Positions 1-7,338 of a DNA stretch of 27,608 nt are shown here, piece by piece; position 1 is the stretch's first letter; every line of letters starts with the position of its first letter. The stretch is from contig DDZT01000054.1 in NCBI GenBank assembly GCA_002346435.1, positions 1 to 27,608 on the forward strand, read 5' to 3'. Origin of the DNA: Anaerolineales bacterium UBA3001 (lineage in GTDB: Bacteria > Chloroflexota > Anaerolineae > Anaerolineales > UBA11657). Both the position numbers and the translations under genes were made by a program. Under the pieces are notes generated by a model. That model had not been told where the DNA came from, ran no database searches, and was given only the letters and a program-made list of their open reading frames with translations.

Positions 1-1
1 T

Positions 2-634
2 GCTTTTAAGATGGCAGATGATGTGTTAAGGCAGGGGATACAATCTATTGCTGAATTAGTTACTAAATCTGGAACTATCAACTTAGATTTTGCTGATGTC
101 AAAACAATTATGGCTGAAGGTGGAGCCGCACTTATGGCAGTTGGCAGTGGGTCTGGAGAAGATAGGGCTAGGTTTGCTGCAGAGGACGCTATAAATAGTC
201 AGCTGCTAGACATTAGTATTGACGGGGCTCGCGGGATTTTATTTAATGTTACTGGAGGTCCAGATCTGAGTTTGTATGAGGTGAATCAAGCAGCTGCAAT
301 TATAAAGGAGACTGCGCATCCAGATGTGAACTTGATCTTCGGAGCAGTAGTTGATCCTAATTTGGGTGATGAAATAAGGATGACTGTAATAGCAACTGGA
401 TTCGATAGGGGTGGCAGTATGCGAACAAAAGCACTTGATTATTACCAAAAGATGTCAGCTACCCCAATAGAAAATAGTGAATCGGACACAAATGTAGAAA
501 CAGTAGATGTAGAAGCAGAGGTGGGCGAGTCTCTACAGATGGATAAGAGCACATATCAATCATCTGATCTTATGGATAAAGCGTTTGATCCGAGTTCTTT
601 GGACGTGCCCGCATTCTTGCGACGTCGTTCTTGA
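2..634 (+). CDS. ftsZ: Cell division GTPase FtsZ, C-terminal part (5' end outside window)
   Basis: FtsZ polymerises at midcell into the Z-ring that organises septum synthesis. Only the C-terminal part is present: the frame is open to the left edge (residues AFK precede the first visible Met at position 11), so that Met is not the start. The visible part begins in the conserved AFKMADDVLRQGIQ segment, followed by the C-terminal tubulin-like subdomain (GGPDLSLYEVNQAAAI, then the region around AVVDPNLGDEIRMTVIATG). An acidic, Ser-rich linker of about 50 residues follows. The protein ends in DVPAFLRRRS, the conserved C-terminal peptide that binds membrane anchors and regulators such as FtsA, SepF or ZapD, which supports an intact natural C-terminus. 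The GTP-binding half lies upstream of the window. A weak hairpin follows the stop codon. The identification is secure from motif and order. Confidence 0.97.
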   Translation, partial: AFKMADDVLRQGIQSIAELVTKSGTINLDFADVKTIMAEGGAALMAVGSGSGEDRARFAAEDAINSQLLDISIDGARGILFNVTGGPDLSLYEVNQAAAIIKETAHPDVNLIFGAVVDPNLGDEIRMTVIATGFDRGGSMRTKALDYYQKMSATPIENSESDTNVETVDVEAEVGESLQMDKSTYQSSDLMDKAFDPSSLDVPAFLRRRS

Positions 635-657
635 AGTAATGTTGGACAAGTATTGTG

Positions 658-681
658 CCGACTATCAGACAGTCTGGTTTT
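658..681 (+). terminator. Possible weak rho-independent terminator of ftsZ
   Basis: An imperfect stem lies 24 bases after the ftsZ stop codon: CCGACT pairs with AGTCTGG with one bulged T, the loop is 7 bases, and TTTT follows. The stem is short, so termination may be partial. Confidence 0.35.
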
Positions 682-842
682 GAGTAACATACAAGTATGT
701 TAAGGTTGCGCATAGGTAATCTGCGAAAAGACCACATCTTATGTGGAATTTCGATAAATCATTCGAAATAAAAATTTAAGGTTAAAACTTACGGTGACAT
801 GCTTTGAAAAAACCAAGGTACATGATAGACTGCCATTGTTCA

Positions 843-888
843 ACCCGATATATCGGATATAAGATGCCAATGTACATGCATATAGTGT
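843..888 (+). promoter_or_regulatory. Candidate tandem NrdR boxes in front of nrdR-nrdJ
   Basis: Two 16-base sites resemble the NrdR-box consensus ACACTATATATAGTGT. Box 1 is 843-858 (core palindrome CCGATATATCGG, 11 of 16 matches). Box 2 is 873-888 (right half ATATAGTGT exact, 10 of 16 matches). Their centres are 30 bp apart, close to three helical turns, which is how paired NrdR boxes are normally arranged. TATAGT at 881-886, inside box 2, could be a -10 element, so a bound repressor would block transcription. The gene downstream encodes NrdR itself, so autoregulation with nrdJ fits. This is inference from pattern. Confidence 0.5.
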
Positions 889-954
889 TTTATTATGAAT
901 AGTTTGGGTTATCAAAGATTTTTTAGTAGTTTTGTAGGATGTACTAGTTGAATA

Positions 955-1401
955 ATGAAATGTCCATTTTGTGACTCTGCTAGTTCTAGCGTAATCGATA
1001 CCGATCATGACTCTAGGGGAGGAGTGAGACGTAGGAGAAAGTGTAAAGAATGTGGTGATCGATACACTACTTATGAAAGGGCTGTTAAATCTTTGCCGTA
1101 TCTGATTAAACAAGATGGTCGGCGTGAGGATTTTGATCGAGAGAAACTAGAAAGTGGTATACGTGTCGCCTGTGCAAAAAGGCCAGTTGCTAGTGCAGAT
1201 ATAACCAGGCTAGTTGGGGAAATAGAAAGCAAATTATTAGTTATGGGTAAAACAGAAATTTCGAGTCGTGTTGTAGGCGATATAGTGATAGAGGGATTGA
1301 AATTATTGGATCAGATTGCATACATTCGTTACGCGATAGTTTATCTTGGCTTGAGTGATTTAGAATCTCTGCGAGAAGAAATTGATGGATTATTGGTATA
1401 G
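955..1401 (+). CDS. nrdR: Transcriptional regulator NrdR
   Basis: NrdR is a nucleotide-sensing repressor of ribonucleotide reductase genes: it binds ATP and dATP and represses when dATP is high. The protein is 148 residues, the usual length. It opens with MKCPFC, and the second Cys pair of the zinc ribbon is CKEC at about residues 29-32. The basic stretch GGVRRRRKC lies between them. The ATP-cone domain follows at roughly residues 45-140, starting near LPYLIKQDGRREDFD and including the KLESGIRVACAKRP region. The ATG at 955 is fixed by the canonical MKCPFC start; no strong ribosome binding site precedes it, only a poorly placed AGGA at about 937-940. nrdJ starts 21 bases downstream, so the two very probably form one unit controlled by the candidate NrdR boxes upstream. 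Confidence 0.97.
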   Translation: MKCPFCDSASSSVIDTDHDSRGGVRRRRKCKECGDRYTTYERAVKSLPYLIKQDGRREDFDREKLESGIRVACAKRPVASADITRLVGEIESKLLVMGKTEISSRVVGDIVIEGLKLLDQIAYIRYAIVYLGLSDLESLREEIDGLLV

Positions 1402-1422
1402 TCAGGCTAGAGGAGAGTAGTT

Positions 1423-3963
1423 ATGCTTGAAACTGGAAAGATGTCTTCACAGTATAGTATGGGCAATGAAAGTGATGTTAGTACAACAGGTGATAATTAT
1501 CATCTGAAGCCGGTCAATGTGCTAACAGAAAATGCAAAAGTGGTCCTACAAAAACGCTATTTAAGACGTGGTGATGATGGTAACCCTATTGAGACAATAG
1601 AAGAAATGTTTTGGAGAGTTGGATATAATGTGGCACTTGCGGAACGGGAATTTGATTCTAATCCTGATGATGTAGCCGAAGAGTTCTATCAATTACTAAC
1701 TGACTTACGATTTTTGCCAAATTCACCTACATTTACAGGCGCAGGGACTCCTCTAGGTCAGCTAGCAGCCTGTTTTGTGCTTCCAATATCAGATGATATG
1801 GGTGGTGATTCAGCTGGAATATTTCAGACACTACGAGATGCTGCGTTGATTCAACAAACAGGTGGAGGAAACGGATTTTCATTTTCTAATCTACGTCCTA
1901 GAGGATCGATAGTCAAGTCATCAGCTGGTGAGGCAACAGGCCCAGTAGGTTTTTTGCGCGTATATGACAGAGCATTTGGTGAGATTGCTCAGGGCGGCAC
2001 TCGTCGCGGTGCAAACATGGCTGTTTTGAGAGTAGATCATCCAGATGTTTATGACTTTATTACTTGTAAAACTGATGAAAATCAGATTACCAATTTTAAT
2101 ATATCAGTTGGTGTCACTGATGATTTTATGACTGCTGTAAGTAATGATAAGTCATTCGACCTTATTCATCCTCAAACCGGTAAAACCACAAAAACTGTAC
2201 AGGCTCGAGAATTGTTCGAAACTATTGTCAAATATGCACACCACAATGGCGAGCCAGGAGTACTGTTTTTAGATGCTGCAAATCGTCAAAATCCTTTACC
2301 TCACTTATATCAGTTAGAATCCACTAATCCTTGCGGCGAGCAATTTCTTGGTCCTTATGAGAATTGTTGTCTCGGATCCATCAACCTAGCTCAGCATTTT
2401 GGTCAGGAAGGGACAGTCGATTGGATTGGTTTGGCAGACACTATTGCATCTTCAACACGTTTTCTTGACAATGTGGTTACGGCTAATGCTTATGTATCCA
2501 ATGTGCCACAGTTGCGTGAGGCAGCGTTGCAGGCCCGGCGTATAGGTTTAGGTATTATGGGACTTGGAGACTTGATGTACCATATGAATATTCGTTATGG
2601 TTCTGAGGAATCCGAGGAGTTTGCTAGTCAAATAATGGAGTTTGTAAGGTATCACTGTATGCTTACTAGCATAGAACTCTCAGAGGAGAGAGGACCGTTC
2701 CTTGCAATCCGGGGCAGTATATATGATCCGGATGAAATGACCTGGACACCACCTAAACCCATAAAAGAGTATAGTCGAGACTTTGGTCGACCAAAAATTG
2801 ATTGGAAAACAATTGTGGATGGGATATGTGACCATGGCATTAGAAATGCTGCGCAAACTACCATAGCACCGACTGGTACAATTGCAACAGTTGCAGGGTG
2901 TGAAGCCTATGGTTGTGAGCCAGTATTTGCACTTGCCTATTTGAGACATGTGAATGATAAGGGTCAAGATCTAAAGCTCGAATATGCAAGCCCCAGATTT
3001 GAAGAAGCTCTGGTTGCAGCTGGTTTGGATGAGAATGAGCGTAGTGAAATCATTAGTCAAGTAACGAAGTCTGGATCATGTCAGGATATTGATCAGATAC
3101 CTCAAAATATCCGTGATACTTTTGTGGTGTCGCAGGATATTACGGCCAAACAACATGTACGCATGCAGGCTAATCTTCAGGCATTTGTGGATAACAGTCT
3201 ATCTAAGACTTGCAATTTCCCACCAGAAGCTACCGAAGAAGATGTGGCAGAAGCTTATTCCTTAGGATGGAAATTGGGGTGTAAAGGTCTTACTGTATAT
3301 GTTACTGGAAGTAGGCAAAAGGTAGTCTTAGAGACAAACGATACTGCTGAAAGTGCTTCTGAAGAATTGGATCTATCTGAAACAAAGTCTAGTACATCCG
3401 ATAACAATTTGCAGCCTGAAGAGCAACTATTCCCTGAATCAAAAAAATCACGGCCTGCAAGACTACATGGAGCTACCTATCAAGTAGATACTCCTTTGGG
3501 TAAATCATTTATAACAATTAATGAAAATGGTTCCAATGAACCTTTTGAGGCATTTGTAAGTACTGCCAAGGCAGGCAGCGAAACTTCTGCTATTTCTGAG
3601 GCTATGGGTCGTCTGATATCATATGTGTTGCGTATTTCATCACCTATAGTTCCTCAGGTGCGTTTGGAGGAATTGGCAAGACAGTTAGAAGGAATAGGAG
3701 GAAGTAGATCTCTAGGTTTTGGCCCAAACAGAGTAAGATCATTGCCAGATGGTGTAGCTAGAGCTCTACGTGGTTATTTGGACGACAAGCTTGATATCAA
3801 TCATATTAGTAATGATTTGTCTAATGATTTGTCTAATAATGGAGAAGAAGAACAACAGCTAGCATTCCAATTTGGAGCACTATGTCCAGAATGTGGAGAA
3901 GCAGCTGTAGTCAATGAGGAAGGTTGTCGGAAATGCTACGCATGCAGTTATAGTGAATGCTAA
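1423..3963 (+). CDS. nrdJ: Adenosylcobalamin-dependent (class II) ribonucleotide reductase NrdJ
   Basis: NrdJ reduces ribonucleotides to deoxyribonucleotides, using adenosylcobalamin to make the thiyl radical, so it works with or without oxygen. The 846-residue protein has the family hallmarks: NSPTFTGAGTPLGQL (100-114) with redox Cys117, the QTGGGNGFSFSNLRPRGS region (145-162), and catalytic NPCGE at 302-306 with Cys304 as the radical site. The partner redox Cys597 lies in SKTCNFPP. A Ser/Glu-rich linker leads to a TSCPD-type domain (about 685-775). Next come a short tandem repeat (NDLSNDLSNN, from a duplicated 12-base unit) and a Cys-rich tail with cysteines at 821, 824, 835, 838, 841 and 846, where the zinc- or thioredoxin-interacting C-terminus of long NrdJ proteins lies. 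The ATG at 1423 has a GAGGAG ribosome binding site just upstream. The enzyme implies cobalamin uptake or synthesis elsewhere in the genome. Confidence 0.97.
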   Translation: MLETGKMSSQYSMGNESDVSTTGDNYHLKPVNVLTENAKVVLQKRYLRRGDDGNPIETIEEMFWRVGYNVALAEREFDSNPDDVAEEFYQLLTDLRFLPNSPTFTGAGTPLGQLAACFVLPISDDMGGDSAGIFQTLRDAALIQQTGGGNGFSFSNLRPRGSIVKSSAGEATGPVGFLRVYDRAFGEIAQGGTRRGANMAVLRVDHPDVYDFITCKTDENQITNFNISVGVTDDFMTAVSNDKSFDLIHPQTGKTTKTVQARELFETIVKYAHHNGEPGVLFLDAANRQNPLPHLYQLESTNPCGEQFLGPYENCCLGSINLAQHFGQEGTVDWIGLADTIASSTRFLDNVVTANAYVSNVPQLREAALQARRIGLGIMGLGDLMYHMNIRYGSEESEEFASQIMEFVRYHCMLTSIELSEERGPFLAIRGSIYDPDEMTWTPPKPIKEYSRDFGRPKIDWKTIVDGICDHGIRNAAQTTIAPTGTIATVAGCEAYGCEPVFALAYLRHVNDKGQDLKLEYASPRFEEALVAAGLDENERSEIISQVTKSGSCQDIDQIPQNIRDTFVVSQDITAKQHVRMQANLQAFVDNSLSKTCNFPPEATEEDVAEAYSLGWKLGCKGLTVYVTGSRQKVVLETNDTAESASEELDLSETKSSTSDNNLQPEEQLFPESKKSRPARLHGATYQVDTPLGKSFITINENGSNEPFEAFVSTAKAGSETSAISEAMGRLISYVLRISSPIVPQVRLEELARQLEGIGGSRSLGFGPNRVRSLPDGVARALRGYLDDKLDINHISNDLSNDLSNNGEEEQQLAFQFGALCPECGEAAVVNEEGCRKCYACSYSEC

Positions 3964-3994
3964 TTGTAATATTAAAGTGATAACAAATTTGTAG

Positions 3995-4028
3995 CGGGAT
4001 GTGTGCACCATAGTACACATCCCGTTTT
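3995..4028 (+). terminator. Rho-independent terminator after nrdJ, possibly bidirectional
   Basis: A perfect 10-bp stem (CGGGATGTGT with ACACATCCCG, loop of 10 bases) at 3995-4024 is followed by TTTT. It sits between the convergent nrdJ and YceI-lipoprotein genes and can serve nrdJ directly. On the minus strand the run after the hairpin is less T-rich. Confidence 0.85.
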
Positions 4029-4030
4029 GG

Positions 4031-4900
4031 TTAATTTATAGCGCGTGCAAGAAATACGAATGTTATATCTACCTCATTCTCAGACTTCAGAATACCCGAG
4101 ATGTCTGGAGGGTCAAATCCAAAATCAGTCATCAGTAGTCTAGTAGAAGCTTGGCCTAACATCTCATCGTCATTGACATTTAATTTCACTGAGAATGAAG
4201 CTGGCCTGATGGTATTACGTACTGATAAATTCCCATCTATTTCAAAATGAACTGTATCACCCGGTATGTATTTCTCGGGCAATCCTTTCAATTGCATTGG
4301 AGTAAAGATGGCTATAGGAAATTTGTTGCTTTCTAACCAACGATCACGAATTGCATTATCTCGACGTGTTTTGTCGCTTTTAAAGGCTTTGATGTCAACT
4401 GTTATATCTCCTACCGAACTCAAAGCGGGTTCAGCAAAATTTACTATTATCTCCCCTGAAACAATGTTTGTTACACCTTCTGCATAATTGTATCGATTGT
4501 TTTGATTAAGGAATGTTTCACCCACGCCATAGCTGACATTCGATTGGGATTGATCGATAACATACATGACTGCTGAATCCTCTGATACCAAACTTGAAGA
4601 CGGTATTGGTGACATGGTTGGGTTTACACCTACTATATGAGTCGGAGGTATATCAGTGGTTAAAGTCTGACTTTCTCTTTGGTCGGTTTCTGGTATGTTC
4701 TTGGTGGGCGATATTGAATCTTCAGAGTTGATTTTAGTAGCAGTGTCTTCTGATTTCTCAATTGAAGTGACGGTAACTGTGCTTATTGAATCTTCATCCT
4801 GATTAGAAGTGGCATCTTCAGATTGGCTGACACTATTCGTGCATGCCGCAGCCAATAACATTATTGTGCAAATACAAGCATTAGTATGCAACCTCAGCAA
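4031..4900 (-). CDS. YceI-domain lipoprotein
   Basis: YceI proteins form a lipocalin-like barrel that binds polyisoprenoids or other amphiphiles; the ligand here is unknown. The frame is open up to an ATG at 4960. I prefer the TTG at 4900 because a perfect GGAGGT ribosome binding site lies six bases before it (4906-4911 on the plus strand) and because it gives a normal lipoprotein signal: about 19 residues ending in LLAAAC, with the Cys as lipid site. This gives 289 residues. About 95 residues rich in Ser, Thr, Glu and Asp follow, probably a wall-spanning linker. The YceI domain fills the C-terminal 180 residues, including VMYVIDQSQSNVSYGVGE and the closing TDFGFDPPDISG motif. It sits alone, divergent from the membrane module at 5035; the shared upstream region has -10-like TATAAT hexamers on the minus strand at 4950-4955 and 4970-4975. 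Confidence 0.85.
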   Translation of the reverse strand: MLRLHTNACICTIMLLAAACTNSVSQSEDATSNQDEDSISTVTVTSIEKSEDTATKINSEDSISPTKNIPETDQRESQTLTTDIPPTHIVGVNPTMSPIPSSSLVSEDSAVMYVIDQSQSNVSYGVGETFLNQNNRYNYAEGVTNIVSGEIIVNFAEPALSSVGDITVDIKAFKSDKTRRDNAIRDRWLESNKFPIAIFTPMQLKGLPEKYIPGDTVHFEIDGNLSVRNTIRPASFSVKLNVNDDEMLGQASTRLLMTDFGFDPPDISGILKSENEVDITFVFLARAIN

Positions 4901-5014
4901 TTTGGACCTCCATATTCTTCCATAAATACACCATATGTAATATGTTGGAATTATACACATAATCTAGGTATTATAAAGTTTGTTTATTTAAATAAGGTCC
5001 TTAGACATAGCTGA

Positions 5015-5023
5015 TGATATAAT
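5015..5023 (+). promoter_or_regulatory. Extended -10 promoter element of the membrane module
   Basis: TGATATAAT is a perfect extended -10 (TGnTATAAT). No convincing -35 is seen, as expected for this class. Transcription would begin about 5 bases before the ATG at 5035, giving an essentially leaderless mRNA; no ribosome binding site is present. Confidence 0.65.
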
Positions 5024-5034
5024 CGCGGGCTCTT

Positions 5035-6684
5035 ATGGATCCATTTACACCAATATTATTTTTGTCTATTGGTGCAGTTGCTGTGGTGATTGGAAGCAAT
5101 AGAAATTACGGTTTTTACGGATTTACTGCTTCGATAGCAATCGTAAGTGCAACTGCTGCAACCTTCTTGCTTGGATACAGGATGCCAGCTACTGTTGTGT
5201 TGTCGCCGTGGCAAACACAAAGTGTATTTATATACCCCTTAAGTCTTACTGTTGATAAAGGCTCTTGGTTTCTTGCATTATTGTTAGTAGTAACAATAAT
5301 GTGTTTGCTATTAGTTAGTCTTTCGGAGCGTCTTCGGATTTCTTCACAGGAGCGTGCTGTTTGCCTCATTATAGTAGCTTTCACTTTATTGGTTTTGTTT
5401 TCTGACAACTTAGTCACACTCGTATTGGCGTTGACTGTTTTGGATCTATGCAACGGGTTATTTGTGTTTCTTTTTAATAGTCGAGGTCATTTGTCCCGTG
5501 ATATCAAATATAATCTACAGGTCCCGGAAATTGTTAGGTATGGCATCAATGTGTTAGCGGTAGGACTGGTGCTACTTGTGGCGTTAGGAGACTACAAGTC
5601 TTTACAGAGCTATAGTCAGACATTATCAAGTGAGCATGCTGCGATTCTAATTATAGTTGCCATACTACGCATCAACATCTATCCTGTTAATGTTGGATTA
5701 GTACTTAGTCATATTTCTTCTAGATTTGTAATGACAGTTATAAGCTTGGTTAATGTAATTATAGCTGTTGATATCCTTGCATCATTTGGCTTACACAATG
5801 ATGTGGCATCTTTGCGTGGTGGTTTGACTGTGCTTGCTGTCATCTCCGGTTTGGTTGGAGGATATAGGTGGTGTACAGCTACAAAACGCAATGAACACTT
5901 GCACTCGTTACTTTTGGCTCAAAGTAGTTTGGCTGTATTGATATTCCTATGGGGTGAAGACTGGGCTTTATTTGGTGTCTTTGCACACATCATAACTATT
6001 GCTTTTTCAGTCATTGTGACTTATATGTCGGATGGTCTTATTGGTAGATCTGCTAATAAATTTATCAGACCTGTAGTGACAGCTTTAGTTTTTGGATGTC
6101 AGCCTCTAACTGCAGGATTTTTGGGTGTATTTGTTTTGTGCAACGGAATAATGGATAACATAGCTTGGTCGGCATTTGTTATACCGTCGATTGTTTTAAT
6201 TAATGGTCTTACTGTGTTAGGAGGGTGGCGATTTTTAAGAGTGCCTCTTGTCAAACCTATTCGACAGCCACCTCTTGTCGTTGTTTCAATTGTATTGGCT
6301 TTCTGTGTGCCCTTGTTAGCTAGTTTAGCAGTTGGAATAACACCTAGTAAATTTTCTTCCCTTCTGGGGTTACCAATAATAAGGTTCTGGGTGAGTTTGG
6401 CAAGCCCTAGCGTACTTGCAGCTCTGGGCAGTGCAGTGATGTCAGTTAGCCTTTCTATCGTGTTGTGGTATTACAGATCTATGGTTGTAACGCTATCAAA
6501 AGATATAAGCGAATCTTGGTTTGGATATGTTGCTGATCTGCGTTGGCTGCACCTATCAATCTGGAGGATTTATCGTTGGTTAGTTAAAGCTATACGTGTG
6601 TTTGCAGACATACTTGAAGGTCAAGGTGGAATATTGTGGTCGCTTGTAATAGTATTTGCAATTCTTGTCGTAGTGGGTGGATGA
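5035..6684 (+). CDS. Divergent proton-channel (NuoL/M/N, HyfB/D-like) membrane protein
   Basis: This is a 549-residue protein made almost entirely of hydrophobic segments (about 14 predicted helices), with the size and topology of the antiporter-like subunits of complex I, hydrogenase-4 and Mrp. The match is remote. At the place of the helix-5 glutamate there is Asp137 (VLALTVLDLCNG). The normally conserved PFHxWLP stretch is replaced by LRINIYPVNVGL (211-222), with Arg212 near where the helix-7 lysine usually sits. An ALLLAQSS-like helix-10 element appears as HSLLLAQSSLAV. Family membership is inferred from shape, a few aligned motifs and the two partner genes; proton movement is not proven. 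The stop codon is followed after one base by the ATG of the next gene (TGACATG), so translation is probably coupled. No redox or hydrophilic Nuo subunit is adjacent. Confidence 0.6.
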   Translation: MDPFTPILFLSIGAVAVVIGSNRNYGFYGFTASIAIVSATAATFLLGYRMPATVVLSPWQTQSVFIYPLSLTVDKGSWFLALLLVVTIMCLLLVSLSERLRISSQERAVCLIIVAFTLLVLFSDNLVTLVLALTVLDLCNGLFVFLFNSRGHLSRDIKYNLQVPEIVRYGINVLAVGLVLLVALGDYKSLQSYSQTLSSEHAAILIIVAILRINIYPVNVGLVLSHISSRFVMTVISLVNVIIAVDILASFGLHNDVASLRGGLTVLAVISGLVGGYRWCTATKRNEHLHSLLLAQSSLAVLIFLWGEDWALFGVFAHIITIAFSVIVTYMSDGLIGRSANKFIRPVVTALVFGCQPLTAGFLGVFVLCNGIMDNIAWSAFVIPSIVLINGLTVLGGWRFLRVPLVKPIRQPPLVVVSIVLAFCVPLLASLAVGITPSKFSSLLGLPIIRFWVSLASPSVLAALGSAVMSVSLSIVLWYYRSMVVTLSKDISESWFGYVADLRWLHLSIWRIYRWLVKAIRVFADILEGQGGILWSLVIVFAILVVVGG

Positions 6685-6685
6685 C

Positions 6686-7324
6686 ATGAATAGTACATCT
6701 TATATTGTTGAAGCGTTTATACCGATGTGGTCCGGATATTTAGCTGTTGCTGCAGTGTTTGTCACGACTCCCATATTAATTGTCATAGATGACAGAAGGT
6801 TAGTAGTAGGTGCTTTGGCTGTGTTATTTCTATTTGTAAGTTTATTGTTTACTAATGTTTTGGCTACTCAAATTGCTGGTATCAAACTGATAGTGTATAG
6901 CATAGTCTGGATTATCATTTTTATTTGTGTTCAACAAAATGGGTGGGGTTATACTGATGATAGTAAGGAAGTATATGGGTTAGTTCTCAGTGCTAAAATA
7001 AGATTTCGGATTTTTGCGGTGATTATTGTAGGTCTTATAGGATGGCAGTTGGTGGGAAAAAATAGTTTACCTTTTCCCATAGTTACAGAATACGTCGCTT
7101 TGGGAGCAACTCAACTGGTTTTTCAAGGATTATTGCTATTAGCGATCGCTCGACAGCCGTTGAAAATTGGTTTGGGGATTTTGGTTATGTTTAGCGGGTT
7201 TGGATTGTTGTATTCTGCTGTAGAACCATCACTAATGGTAGTGGGTATGTTGGGAGTAGTAGATATTGCAGTAGCACTTGTGATTTGTTACTTGGAATTA
7301 ATCTGGAAAACTAATACTCAATAA
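6686..7324 (+). CDS. HyfE/NuoK-like integral membrane protein
   Basis: This is a roughly 212-residue protein with six or seven hydrophobic helices. Length and position between two antiporter-like genes match HyfE of hydrogenase-4 (about 216 residues), whose C-terminal part is NuoK-like. The C-terminal pair of helices (RQPLKIGLGILVMFSGFG, then VVGMLGVVDIAVALVI) lines up with NuoK. The conserved helix-3 glutamate becomes Asp193, and the helix-2 glutamate is replaced by an uncharged residue. I chose the ATG at 6686, one base after the previous stop, with GGTGG at 6676-6680 as ribosome binding site; a GTG at 6677 in the same frame would add three residues. It is surely co-transcribed with its neighbours. 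The HyfE assignment is inference; no sequence motif is decisive. Confidence 0.55.
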   Translation: MNSTSYIVEAFIPMWSGYLAVAAVFVTTPILIVIDDRRLVVGALAVLFLFVSLLFTNVLATQIAGIKLIVYSIVWIIIFICVQQNGWGYTDDSKEVYGLVLSAKIRFRIFAVIIVGLIGWQLVGKNSLPFPIVTEYVALGATQLVFQGLLLLAIARQPLKIGLGILVMFSGFGLLYSAVEPSLMVVGMLGVVDIAVALVICYLELIWKTNTQ

Positions 7325-7338
7325 TAGGTATATCGCAA

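Larger units (their letters stand above)
635..954. other. 320-base non-coding stretch between ftsZ and nrdR, rich in inverted repeats
   Basis: No plausible gene is seen on either strand; the minus-strand open frame from 1113 to 739 overlaps nrdR and resembles no family I know. The stretch holds the weak hairpin at 658-681. It also holds a perfect 8-base inverted repeat with a 2-base centre at 685-702 and a 6-base perfect stem with a 3-base loop at 732-746. Next come a 7-base stem with an 8-base loop at 748-769 and a perfect 12-base palindrome at 845-856. The last of these falls in the proposed NrdR operator. I saw no cobalamin riboswitch (no recognisable B12 box). Confidence 0.6.

Noticed and set aside
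635..954. Cobalamin riboswitch before the B12-dependent reductase
   Set aside because: I found no B12 box or recognisable core in the ftsZ-nrdR gap; the inverted repeats do not match that architecture, and NrdR control explains the position better.
739..1113. Open frame of 124 codons on the minus strand overlapping nrdR
   Set aside because: It runs antisense through the conserved nrdR gene, has a composition typical of a shadow frame and resembles no family.
3186..3194. Perfect DnaA box (TGTGGATAA, complement of TTATCCACA)
   Set aside because: It is a single copy inside the nrdJ coding region with no neighbouring boxes or AT-rich unwinding element, so it is not evidence for an origin.
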